A stretch of DNA of 13,776 nucleotides from Treponema sp. (GTDB lineage Bacteria; Spirochaetota; Spirochaetia; Treponematales; Treponemataceae). A model generated the notes under the pieces. It ran no database searches. It was not told where the DNA came from and saw only the letters and a program-made list of their open reading frames with translations. Location of the stretch: positions 1 to 13,776 of the forward strand of contig JAEDCY010000057.1 of NCBI GenBank assembly GCA_016293915.1, written 5' to 3'. The position numbers were made by a program, and so were the translations under genes. Shown here piece by piece: positions 1 through 5,238 of this stretch (position 1 is its first letter; every line of letters starts with the position of its first letter).

Positions 1-654
1 GGAATTTACAAGCTTAAGGTCATCAAAGGGCAGGTCTCCCATCTGGGCATACTCAAGCTTTGTAATCGGCTTACCTGAAAAAAGATTTTGCAGGACTTCT
101 TCGTGAATCACTCCATCGTCATCAAGTTTAATTCCGCGGCCATCATCAAAAATCTTAAGGCAATTATCCGGCAGCAGACTAAGCTCAATTTTAGAACAAA
201 AGCCTGTCTCCATTTCTTCAAACGAATTACCAAGAATCGCATAAATCATTTTGTGCATGTCATCGCTTAAACTCATTTTTTCTTCCTCCATAGATTTGGC
301 TTTACAGTTTGCAAAAAGTTCAACCTCCGGAATGTCATACTTCTGCAAATGTTTTTTGATATCCTTTGGAGAAGAGCCAAAAAGACTTTTGAACGATCTT
401 GAAAAACCTTCGTGAGATTCAAAGGAATATTTCATGGCAACATCAATCACTTTCATGTCAGCAAGCAAATCCTTTATAGAATATTGCAGCTTCCTGATTC
501 GCACATAAGCGGTAACTGGAATGCCGTAAAAATCCATAAATTTTCTGCTGATGTAAAAAGGACTGTAGCCCATAAAATCTGCAAGTTCCTTTAGGCCCAT
601 TTTGTTTTCAATGTTTTTTTCAACATATTCAAACAGCGGTTTAAAATCATCCAT
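1..654 (-). CDS. AraC-type HTH regulator fused to a GyrB-like GHKL domain (partial, C-terminus beyond window)
   Basis: An ORF on the minus strand starts at ATG 654-652 and stays open to base 1 (218 codons seen). GGAGGA at 667-662 lies 7 nt before the ATG. Residues about 18-102 form the double helix-turn-helix of the AraC family (LKELADFMGYSPFYISRKF, then a second helix pair ending GFSRSFKSLFGSSPKDIKKH). Here the HTH is N-terminal with no sensor before it. Residues 133-175 align without gaps, from memory, to GyrB residues 36-78 (MHKMIYAILGNSFEEM and FDDGRGI), so the second domain looks like a gyrase-type GHKL ATPase fold. The residue matching catalytic Glu42 is Ala139, while Asn143, Asp170 and Arg173 match Asn46, Asp73 and Arg76. 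The glycine-rich lid GLHGVG is replaced by a GDLPFDD segment near 206-212. I infer a one-component regulator sensing a ligand through a non-hydrolysing GHKL fold. The HTH is secure; the second domain is likely. Confidence 0.85.
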   Translation of the reverse strand, partial: MDDFKPLFEYVEKNIENKMGLKELADFMGYSPFYISRKFMDFYGIPVTAYVRIRKLQYSIKDLLADMKVIDVAMKYSFESHEGFSRSFKSLFGSSPKDIKKHLQKYDIPEVELFANCKAKSMEEEKMSLSDDMHKMIYAILGNSFEEMETGFCSKIELSLLPDNCLKIFDDGRGIKLDDDGVIHEEVLQNLFSGKPITKLEYAQMGDLPFDDLKLVNS

Positions 655-661
655 ATCTGGC

Positions 662-686
662 TCCTCCAAAATTATACGATAATTTT
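662..686 (-). promoter_or_regulatory. Palindromic operator and Shine-Dalgarno of the AraC-GHKL gene
   Basis: AAAATTAT (668-675) and ATAATTTT (679-686) form perfect 8-bp arms around ACG. The dyad contains TATAAT on the minus strand (676-671) and TAAAAT just upstream (689-684), and abuts GGAGGA at 667-662. Its position suggests autoregulation, or simply an AT-rich promoter. Start of transcription from 676-671 would fall inside the Shine-Dalgarno, so TAAAAT is the better -10. Confidence 0.45.
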
Positions 687-783
687 ACCACCGCTGTCAT
701 TTTGATTCTTGATAAAGTTTGCCATCAACTTTTTTAAATTTATTTTTTCACTTTTTAATTTGTTTTTTCCGTGTCAGGAATCA

Positions 784-855
784 TCAGCTTTGGAAACATT
801 TCTGAACAGCGACAGTATCTTCAAGATGTTCTTCTATGAACTCCAGTGACCGCAT
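784..855 (-). pseudogene. Possible remnant of an AraC-type HTH gene
   Basis: A short minus-strand frame from ATG 855-853 to TGA 786-784 reads MRSLEFIEEHLEDTVAV and a few more residues. This resembles the first helix of AraC-type HTH domains (family pattern x-x-x-I-x-F/Y-I-E-E-H-L). There is no visible ribosome binding site and nothing homologous follows the stop. A decayed gene fragment is the best reading, but so short a match could be chance. The rest of 655-1248 holds no other gene that I can support. Confidence 0.22.
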
Positions 856-990
856 TAAAAATCAAGATTAGCCAAAGTAACTCCTGTGAGCCCCACGGAC
901 TCAGTCGTAGGAAAGCACGCGCGCCATACTTCCTTACAATTATGAGAATACAACAATAGTGTAACATGCATTTGATTTTTTGAGTAAACT

Positions 991-1140
991 TTTAGCGAGT
1001 CTCGGCGAAGGCTGTGCCTGAGCCGGCTGCACTTCGTTGCTCGCCACCCCTTCTTGCGGGTGCTCAAACGCCGCCCCCCGCAAGTTTCCGAAGGAAACTT
1101 GATAGTGAGCGAAAGCGAACGTATAACGCCCCCGCTTATA
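991..1140. repeat. GC-rich structured block, probable dispersed repeat
   Basis: This block of about 150 bp is far richer in GC than its surroundings and full of inverted repeats. CAAGTTTCC-GAA-GGAAACTTG at 1081-1101 is a perfect 9-bp hairpin with a 3-nt loop. GCGAG at 995 pairs with CTCGC near 1040, AGCCGGCT is self-complementary, and GCGAAAGC sits near 1109-1116. Minus-strand frames through it look non-coding, being rich in Arg, Ser and Cys with no family resemblance. It has the look of the dispersed repeats found elsewhere in this window but is not a copy of any of them. Confidence 0.5.
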
Positions 1141-1248
1141 AACATTTTCTACCATAATAAACTAGTTATATTTTTCAAAATAATGTAATGTTTAAACACA
1201 GAGGCTTCTTGCAAAAGGAATCCATAGATCTCAAAACCGGAGTAAAAA

Positions 1249-1689
1249 ATGGAACTCAGAGAATTAAACGAAAACGATCTTGAATCTCTTATCAAATTAT
1301 ACGAACAGTTAGATGGTACTAACGGCGATTTTACAGCAGAAGACGCCCGCAAAATCTGGAAAGCCGAAATTGAAGGGAACAGAAAAATCAAATATTTTGG
1401 AGCAGTTGAAAATGGAAAAGTAATTTCAACCTGCAATTGTCTGATAATTCCAAATCTTACTCGCTTAGGCTCTTCCATTGCTTTTGTAGAAAATGTTGTT
1501 ACCGACTCGGAATATCGTGGGCAGGGACTCGGCCGCAAAGTTATGGAAAAGGCAATTGACTTTGCCCGAAAAAACAACTGTTACAAAGTTATTTTGCAAA
1601 GTGCCAGCTTTAGAAAAGAAGCTCATCAGTTTTATAAAAATCTTGGATTCGACGGAGAATCTAAAAAGGCCTTTATCATGAAACTATAA
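1249..1689 (+). CDS. GNAT-family N-acetyltransferase
   Basis: A 146-residue single-domain acetyltransferase, the usual length for a small GNAT protein. It would move the acetyl group of acetyl-CoA to an amine; the substrate cannot be told. The strongest signal is motif A: the beta4 strand FVENVVTDSEYRGQGLGRKV, where R-G-Q-G-L-G is the pyrophosphate-binding R/Q-x-x-G-x-G/A loop. Motif B follows as HQFYKNLGF near residues 125-135, typical of the C-terminal strand and Tyr. Start ATG 1249 is preceded by GGAG at about 1238. It stands alone, with the GC-rich block upstream and a pseudogene on the other strand downstream. Cytoplasmic. Confidence 0.85.
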   Translation: MELRELNENDLESLIKLYEQLDGTNGDFTAEDARKIWKAEIEGNRKIKYFGAVENGKVISTCNCLIIPNLTRLGSSIAFVENVVTDSEYRGQGLGRKVMEKAIDFARKNNCYKVILQSASFRKEAHQFYKNLGFDGESKKAFIMKL

Positions 1690-1789
1690 GATTATTAAAT
1701 CTTCGGGACTTTTGCAGAGAGAAGCTTCCGGTATTTTTTGTCTCTTTCAAAAATCGCAATTTTATTCAATTTTTTAATTCATATTTTTA

Positions 1790-1919
1790 CTAACCTTTCC
1801 ATACTTCAACAATTCCAAGAGTAAGATGTTCGGTATGAGTGTGAGGAGGATAAGCCTTTGTCCGGTTTTTATAATAAACACATTCTATATCATCATTTTT
1901 TTGCAGTAAGAAATTTCAT
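1790..1919 (-). pseudogene. Frameshifted, truncated AraC-type (cupin) N-terminal fragment
   Basis: On the minus strand, ATG 1919-1917 opens MKFLTAK and meets a stop right after a run of seven A (plus-strand T7 at 1896-1902). With one A fewer the frame continues as NDDIECVYYKNRTKAYPPHT, then HTEHLTLGIVEVWKG and a TAG at 1792-1790. The P-P-H-T-H-T-E-H-x-T-L-G-I-V pattern is that of the metal-free cupin sensor domain at the N-terminus of many AraC regulators. Only about 43 residues remain, with no HTH, so it is a decayed gene carrying a homopolymer frameshift and a C-terminal truncation. It occupies most of the 374-bp gap 1690-2063, where nothing else is visible. Confidence 0.45.
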
Positions 1920-2050
1920 TACTCAAGGGTTTCAGTTTCCTTTGCAGTCAATTATAAGTGTTTCTTTACAAACTCTTAAATCACCTTTGTCTTCTTTCAT
2001 GCTCTACGCGAAATCAGTTTAAAACGCTTTCCGATATTTTGAAAAAACAC

Positions 2051-2063
2051 TACAATAATATTT
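2051..2063 (+). promoter_or_regulatory. Possible -10 element of the thioesterase gene
   Basis: TACAAT at 2051-2056 is followed by 7 nt and then the ATG at 2064, and there is no Shine-Dalgarno. Transcription would start at or next to the start codon, giving a leaderless mRNA. The -35 is weak (TTTCCG near 2028), so the call is tentative. Confidence 0.3.
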
Positions 2064-2804
2064 ATGAATAACAACTTGATTTTTGAAACTGAGCGGGAGA
2101 TTTCTTCCGCATTTATTGATTCATCTGTAAGGATGGGAGTGGCTCAGTCTGTTTTACTTGTACAGGATAATCTTACTGAGAGTTTTAATGCAATGGACTG
2201 CGACGGTGTAATTTACCGCGAAAAGTTCAATGCATTCTGGGTGTTCACAAAAACAAAAGTTCATTTTGAACGTCGTCCAGACTGGCGCGAAATTATTACA
2301 GCCCGCACCTTTCCTATTGATAACCTTGGAATGCGAACACACGTTAATACACAGTTCGTTGATAAAAACGGAAAAACTCTTCTTGTTGCAAATCAGGAAG
2401 CCTGCGTTTTGAGTCTTGAAAATCATCGACCACTCAAAATCACAAATCTTCCATACCCAAAAGAGAATTTCCCTGAGGCAGTTTTCAACGAACCTTTTGA
2501 ACGTTTTCCTTCTGATTTTTCTGACAGTGACTTTGTCTTTGAGCAGCAGATTCGTTCTTCTCAGATTGATATGTCGCACCACATGAATAATATAGAATAT
2601 ATCAAGCTTGCCCTTTGTGTATTCTCTGATGATTTTCTACAGTCTCACGAAATTACAGATCTCGAAGTACACTATACCGGTGAAAGTAAAGAAGGTCAGA
2701 TTCTTAAGGTTTATAAAAAAGAAGATCAGGAAGTAAGCGGTAAATTTTATATTCACATCAAAGAAAGTGACCGCTGCGTTTTTGAATGCTGTATTAAAAT
2801 TTAA
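2064..2804 (+). CDS. Acyl-ACP thioesterase
   Basis: A 246-residue protein with the double-hotdog layout of bacterial FatA/FatB-like thioesterases, which release free fatty acids from acyl-ACP in the cytoplasm. Hotdog 1 (about 10-140) carries AFWVFTKTKVHFERRPDW, matching the family's W-V-L-x-R-x-x-x-x-x-x-R-x-P-x-W strand, and a G-M-R-T turn. Hotdog 2 (about 150-246) carries QIDMSHHMNNIEYIKLAL, the conserved D-x-N-x-H-V-N-N-x-x-Y helix; here D-M-S-H-H-M-N-N keeps Asp, the His-x-Asn-Asn core and Tyr. Length is normal for the family. ATG 2064 has no Shine-Dalgarno and lies 7 nt after a -10-like TACAAT. The downstream TetR gene is convergent, so this is a single-gene unit. Confidence 0.85.
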   Translation: MNNNLIFETEREISSAFIDSSVRMGVAQSVLLVQDNLTESFNAMDCDGVIYREKFNAFWVFTKTKVHFERRPDWREIITARTFPIDNLGMRTHVNTQFVDKNGKTLLVANQEACVLSLENHRPLKITNLPYPKENFPEAVFNEPFERFPSDFSDSDFVFEQQIRSSQIDMSHHMNNIEYIKLALCVFSDDFLQSHEITDLEVHYTGESKEGQILKVYKKEDQEVSGKFYIHIKESDRCVFECCIKI

Positions 2805-2832
2805 AAAACTATTTCCTCTGCAGTAGAAGCCG

Positions 2833-3462
2833 TTATGACAGACGCATTTTTAAGAAGTCTTTCATATCTTTGTAAAAGTCCATTGGTGGCGGAGTAATGT
2901 TGATCTGTTTGAGGGCTTCCTGCACCAGAGGATTTTTGTAGCAGCAGACTGCATTTGATGAAGCATAAAACAATACGTCCAGCTGAATTTTGTAAGCCAC
3001 GTCCTGACTGGTGTCCAGCATCTTTGCAAGTCTGTCGCGGAAGGCATAAGCCAGGTCATAATATTTCTTTTTGAAAGCTGCAAGGCGCTCCACTGTCACA
3101 TTTGTTTCTATCACCGGATTAAGATAGGAAACGTAACGCATATAATCCTGATTAGCATTTATGATGCCAGCCCATACTTCAGTAATCACGTCCGGCGTAA
3201 AATTGTTACCTTCCGGAAAAGCCGAAAGCAGGGAGTTATAGTAGGCTGCCATTCTTTCTGCGGAGATTTCCAGAAAGATTTCTTCTTTGGTTGTTACGTA
3301 TTTATAAAGGTTGGCACGAGACCAGCCAAGTTTTTCTGCAATAGTTGTAAGCGTAATTTCTGAATAAGGACAGGTTGAAAAAAGTTCTGCCGTTGCCTCT
3401 TTAATTTGAGAAAGTCTTTCTTCTTTGTGTTCGTCGCTTCTTGCGCGGATATAATCTGCCAT
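2833..3462 (-). CDS. TetR/AcrR-family transcriptional repressor
   Basis: From ATG 3462-3460 the protein has 209 residues. A TTG start at 3504 would add 14 unlikely residues. The N-terminal HTH (about 15-60) reads ITLTTIAEKLGWSRANLYKY with the TetR signature L-Y-K-Y-x-x-x-K-E-E; the rest is an all-helical ligand-binding and dimerisation domain ending FLKMRLS. It is transcribed away from the hydrolase/flavodoxin cluster at 3732-7396. The shared intergenic region contains overlapping promoters and two inverted repeats built on CACTNAA, so it most likely represses itself and that cluster. The inducer is unknown; a reactive or aromatic small molecule is a guess from the neighbours. The ribosome binding site is poor (AAGG almost touching the ATG). 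Confidence 0.88.
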   Translation of the reverse strand: MADYIRARSDEHKEERLSQIKEATAELFSTCPYSEITLTTIAEKLGWSRANLYKYVTTKEEIFLEISAERMAAYYNSLLSAFPEGNNFTPDVITEVWAGIINANQDYMRYVSYLNPVIETNVTVERLAAFKKKYYDLAYAFRDRLAKMLDTSQDVAYKIQLDVLFYASSNAVCCYKNPLVQEALKQINITPPPMDFYKDMKDFLKMRLS

Positions 3463-3510
3463 ACCTTGAGAATAACACAGTAAAAGATTTTTTGCAATAA
3501 GCAACTATTT

Positions 3511-3577
3511 GTCACTAAATTCGCATTTTAGTGTTGACAAGTCACCGATTATACCATACACTTTAGTTAAGTGACAC
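3511..3577. promoter_or_regulatory. Divergent promoters with two TetR-type operators
   Basis: Plus strand: TTGACA (3534-3539), 17-bp spacer, TACACT (3557-3562), reading toward the hydrolase gene. Minus strand: TATAAT (3553-3548) with TGTCAC 17 bp upstream (3576-3571), reading toward tetR. Operator 1 has perfect arms CACTAAA (3513-3519) and TTTAGTG (3527-3533). Operator 2 is CACTTTAGTTAAGTG (3559-3573), covering the plus-strand -10 and lying between the minus-strand boxes. The two promoters interlock, so one repressor could silence both directions. The motifs are seen; the binding is inferred. Confidence 0.7.
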
Positions 3578-3590
3578 AACGTTACTAAAA

Positions 3591-3712
3591 AACGCGTTAG
3601 GGATTGTAGCCACGCCGAAGGCGGCCACTGGACCGAGCGAAAGCGAGGGAAGCGGCTGGAGCGACAGCGGAATGGCGAAAAGCCCGACCTCCACGAAGTG
3701 GAGGGAACGCCC
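3591..3712 (+). ncRNA. Flavo-1-like structured repeat, copy 1 (sense, in 5' leader)
   Basis: The element begins AACGCGTTAGGGATTGTAG, runs through a CGCC-GAA-GGCG hairpin and a GCGAAAGC stretch, then GGCGAAAAGCCCGACC, a variable hairpin CCTCCAC-GAA-GTGGAGG (3688-3704) and the terminal AACGCCC. Two further copies lie inverted at 4168-4280 and 5092-5227. It sits between the plus-strand promoter (3534-3562) and the AGGAGG at 3721, so it would be transcribed as the 5' leader of the hydrolase gene. From memory it resembles the flavo-1 RNA motif, known mostly from Bacteroidota with some spirochaete members. The name is tentative; the repeat itself is certain. Confidence 0.6.
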
Positions 3713-3731
3713 AAATCCACAGGAGGAAAAC

Positions 3732-4159
3732 ATGAATCCAAATCTCGCAAAAATTGATAGAACAAATGAACATTACACTTTTGAATTAGCCCAGGGAGTG
3801 AAACGAACAACCGTAACCTTCTGCAATCATTTTGGAATTGAACTGGCAGGAGACCTCTACACCCCGCAAGAGATCCTGAAACAAGTTCAAAATGACAAAG
3901 CAGAAAAGTTTGCAGCCCTCGCAATCTCAGGACCTTTTGGAGCAGTAAAGGAACAGTCTTCTGGCTTTTATGCAAATCAGATGGCTTCCCGCGGTTACAT
4001 TGCCCTGGCCTTTGACCCAAGCTTTACAGGAGAATCTGGCGGAGAGCCCCGCTACATGAACAGTCCCGACATCAACACCGAAGATTTTATGGCGGCGGCA
4101 AAAACAATGTAATTCCTTTTGATAAGCTTGCAGAGTTTTTTGCAAAATATTTGAAGTAA
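3732..4159 (+). pseudogene. Alpha/beta hydrolase with large internal deletion
   Basis: AGGAGG at 3721-3726 precedes ATG 3732. The readable frame gives 126 residues and stops at 4110-4112. It matches the N-terminal part of a family of bacterial alpha/beta hydrolases, with SGPFGAVKEQSSGFYA, then LAFDPSFTGESGGEP and SPDINTEDF. The nucleophile elbow G-x-C/S-x-G, the catalytic Asp and the His are all missing. Straight after the stop, in the +2 frame, 4112-4159 reads IPFDKLAEFFAKYLK and a stop, which looks like the natural C-terminus. An internal segment of roughly 170 codons (estimated from family length) has therefore been lost. An earlier start at 3672 would translate the leader repeat and is rejected. 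Residues near 47-56 (EILKQVQNDK) derive from a palindromic repeat. As it stands it cannot be catalytic. Confidence 0.75.
3872..3896 (+). repeat. Half copy of the 62-bp palindromic repeat, inside the hydrolase frame
   Basis: GATCCTGAAACAAGTTC followed by AAAATGAC matches one arm of the palindromes at 4852-4913 and 7119-7180, with a short join. It is read in frame as EILKQVQNDK, between two conserved hydrolase blocks, where relatives have a short variable linker (recalled, not aligned). Confidence 0.6.
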
Positions 4160-4167
4160 GAGATTTT

Positions 4168-4280
4168 GGGCGTTACCAGTTGCCATGGCAACTGGTCGGG
4201 CTTTTCGCCATTCCGCTATCGCTCCAGCCTCCTCACTTCGTTGCGGGGGCCGCCTTCGGCGTGGCTACAATCCCTAACGC
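4168..4280 (-). ncRNA. Flavo-1-like structured repeat, copy 2 (inverted)
   Basis: Read on the minus strand it repeats copy 1 at 3591-3712: GCGTTAGGGATTGTAGCC, the CGCCGAAGGCG hairpin, GGCTGGAGCGATAGCGGAAT, GGCGAAAAGCCCGACC, a variable stem and TAACGCCC. The variable stem is an unrelated but perfect 22-bp palindrome at 4175-4196 (ACCAGTTGCCA and its complement). With copy 1 it flanks the broken hydrolase as an inverted pair. It starts 9 bp after the hydrolase's residual stop, and its far end is 30 bp before the next gene. Confidence 0.6.
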
Positions 4281-4309
4281 AAAAGCATAATCAAAAGGAA
4301 TATCTGAAC

Positions 4310-4831
4310 ATGAAAAGATTATTTGCGTTTTTAATGACAGTTTTTCTTCTTGCTTCTACAGCTTGCGCAAACGGAAACAGCAAGGAAACAATATCATCTG
4401 ACAAAGGAGAACTTTCTGATATGAAAATCTCAATTCAAATTACAAGTGATAGCGGTAAGTCTGAACTAACAGCAACGCTGGTAGATAATTCTTCTGCCAC
4501 AGCTTTTTACCAGCTTTTGAAAAAAGGGCCGCTTACAGTTGATATGCAAGATTACGGCAACTTTGAAAAAGTTGGGCCGCTGGGAACTACCCTTCCCCGA
4601 AACGATACACAGATTACAACTACCTCCGGCGACATCATTTTGTATCAGGGAAATCAGATTACGATTTACTACGACACTAACAGCTGGAACTTTACCCGCC
4701 TTGGAAAAGTGCTTTCGACCCTTCGACAGAGCTCAGGGACCGCAAGCTCAACCACCAGTATTACACAGGCTGAACTCAAAAAGATTCTTGGTAAAGGTGA
4801 TGTCACGGCGGTCTTTAATATAATAGAATAA
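4310..4831 (+). CDS. Cyclophilin-like fold lipoprotein
   Basis: A 173-residue exported protein. Residues 1-18 are a signal peptide (K-R, then a hydrophobic stretch LFAFLMTVFLLASTA), with Cys19 as a probable lipidation site in a relaxed spirochaete lipobox (S-T-A-C). Residues 38-172 match the bacterial cyclophilin-like beta-barrel domain, recognisable by LLKKGPLTVDMQDYGNFEKV, then LPRNDTQITTTSGDIILYQG, YYDTNSWNFTRLG and a final AELKKILGKGDVTAVF. Such domains are found with flavodoxins in many anaerobes; the function is unknown and isomerase activity should not be assumed. Residues about 136-150 (TLRQSSGTASSTTS) come from a CTTCGACA-type repeat read in frame, in a loop between the last strands. 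AAGGA near 4294 is a distant ribosome binding site. A start at 4166 would translate the antisense repeat and is rejected. Confidence 0.8.
   Translation: MKRLFAFLMTVFLLASTACANGNSKETISSDKGELSDMKISIQITSDSGKSELTATLVDNSSATAFYQLLKKGPLTVDMQDYGNFEKVGPLGTTLPRNDTQITTTSGDIILYQGNQITIYYDTNSWNFTRLGKVLSTLRQSSGTASSTTSITQAELKKILGKGDVTAVFNIIE
4718..4756. repeat. CTTCGACAAGCTCA-type repeat, in frame in the lipoprotein gene
   Basis: ACCCTTCGACAGAGCTCAGG followed by GACC and then GCAAGCTCAACCACC is a variant plus a partial second unit of the hairpin repeat seen at 5161-5185 and 5926-5950. It adds about 13 codons without breaking the frame. Confidence 0.6.
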
Positions 4832-4851
4832 CATCATCTTTATGAAATACT

Positions 4852-4913
4852 GTCATTCTGAACTTGTTTCAGGATCTCCTATAAAAGAGATGCCGAAACA
4901 AGTTCGGCATGAC
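4852..4913. repeat. 62-bp imperfect palindromic repeat, copy 1
   Basis: GTCATTCTGAACTTGTTTCA begins the left arm and GCCGAAACAAGTTCGGCATG lies in the right arm. The arms are about 27 nt and pair with few mismatches around a short AT-rich loop. It lies between the lipoprotein and flavodoxin genes. A frame through it (MKYCHSELVSGS) is a by-product of the repeat, since the flavodoxin has its own AGGAGG at 4942. Confidence 0.75.
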
Positions 4914-4952
4914 AAACTTCCAGTTCGGCATAAAATAAACAGGAGGAACAAA

Positions 4953-5092
4953 ATGAAAAAACTTATTCTTACACTTTTAATTGGAGGCTTTATTATGACA
5001 GGAGCATTTGCTAAGACAGCTTTTATTTACTTCAGTGCGACAGGAACTACCGAGCGCATGGCAAAAAATATATTGAAGATTTGTTGAAATAG
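4953..5092 (+). pseudogene. Exported flavodoxin with large internal deletion
   Basis: AGGAGG (4941-4946) precedes ATG 4953. The frame encodes 44 residues: a signal peptide (MKKLILTLLIGGFIMTGAFA), the first beta strand and the FMN phosphate-binding loop FIYFSATGTTERMAK, then a stop at 5085-5087. In the +2 frame, 5069-5092 reads YIEDLLK and TAG, which looks like a flavodoxin C-terminus. Most of the domain (a family-typical 140 residues or more) is gone. The architecture copies that of the broken hydrolase at 3732: intact start, short out-of-frame C-terminus, then a flavo-1-like element, here overlapping the TAG itself. The truncated product could not bind FMN normally. Confidence 0.7.
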
Positions 5093-5227
5093 GGCGTTAC
5101 CCCGCTGACGCGGGGTCGGGCTTTTCGGGGTTCCGGCTTTCGCCTCCATTCCTTCGTTCTGGTGGTTTCGACAAGCTCAACCACCGTCACTACGGAACGG
5201 CTTCGCCGCCCCTACAATCCCTAACGC
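5092..5227 (-). ncRNA. Flavo-1-like structured repeat, copy 3 (inverted, with nested repeat)
   Basis: On the minus strand it reads GCGTTAGGGATTGTAGGGG, a CGGC-GAA-GCCG hairpin, a longer central region, GGCGAAAGCCGGAACCCC, GAAAAGCCCGACC and TAACGCCC. The variable hairpin is ACCCCGC-TGAC-GCGGGGT (5099-5116), again unrelated in sequence to the other copies yet fully paired. A CTTCGACA-type hairpin (5161-5185) is nested in the central region. The element ends immediately upstream of the AAGGA that serves the next gene. Confidence 0.6.
5161..5185. repeat. CTTCGACAAGCTCA-type hairpin nested in flavo-1-like copy 3
   Basis: GGTGGTT and AACCACC form 7-bp arms around TCGACAAGCTC. The core is the same as in the in-frame copies at 4718 and 5926 but with different arms, another case of a changed stem with preserved pairing. 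Confidence 0.65.
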
Positions 5228-5238
5228 AAGGAAACAAT

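Noticed and set aside
88..594. Plus-strand ORFs at 88-270 and 412-594
   Set aside because: They are opposite-strand shadows of the AraC-GHKL coding sequence.
855..1155. Two overlapping minus-strand ORFs of 96 and 71 codons
   Set aside because: They run through the GC-rich inverted-repeat block, lack ribosome binding sites and resemble no protein family; explained by base composition of the repeat.
3672..3731. Longer N-terminus for the hydrolase starting at 3672
   Set aside because: The extra residues translate the flavo-1-like element; ATG 3732 has an ideal AGGAGG and the protein homology starts there.
3505..4020. 171-codon minus-strand ORF opposite the hydrolase
   Set aside because: It is antisense to recognisable hydrolase sequence and to the repeat, and has no family features.
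4842..4952. N-terminal extension MKYCHSELVSGS of the flavodoxin remnant
   Set aside because: It is a translation of the 62-bp palindrome; the real start has AGGAGG and a signal peptide at 4953.
3591..5227. Integron attC sites
   Set aside because: The ends GTTAGGG and TAACGCC recall attC boxes, but their order and orientation are wrong for R'' and R', and there is no integrase or cassette pattern.
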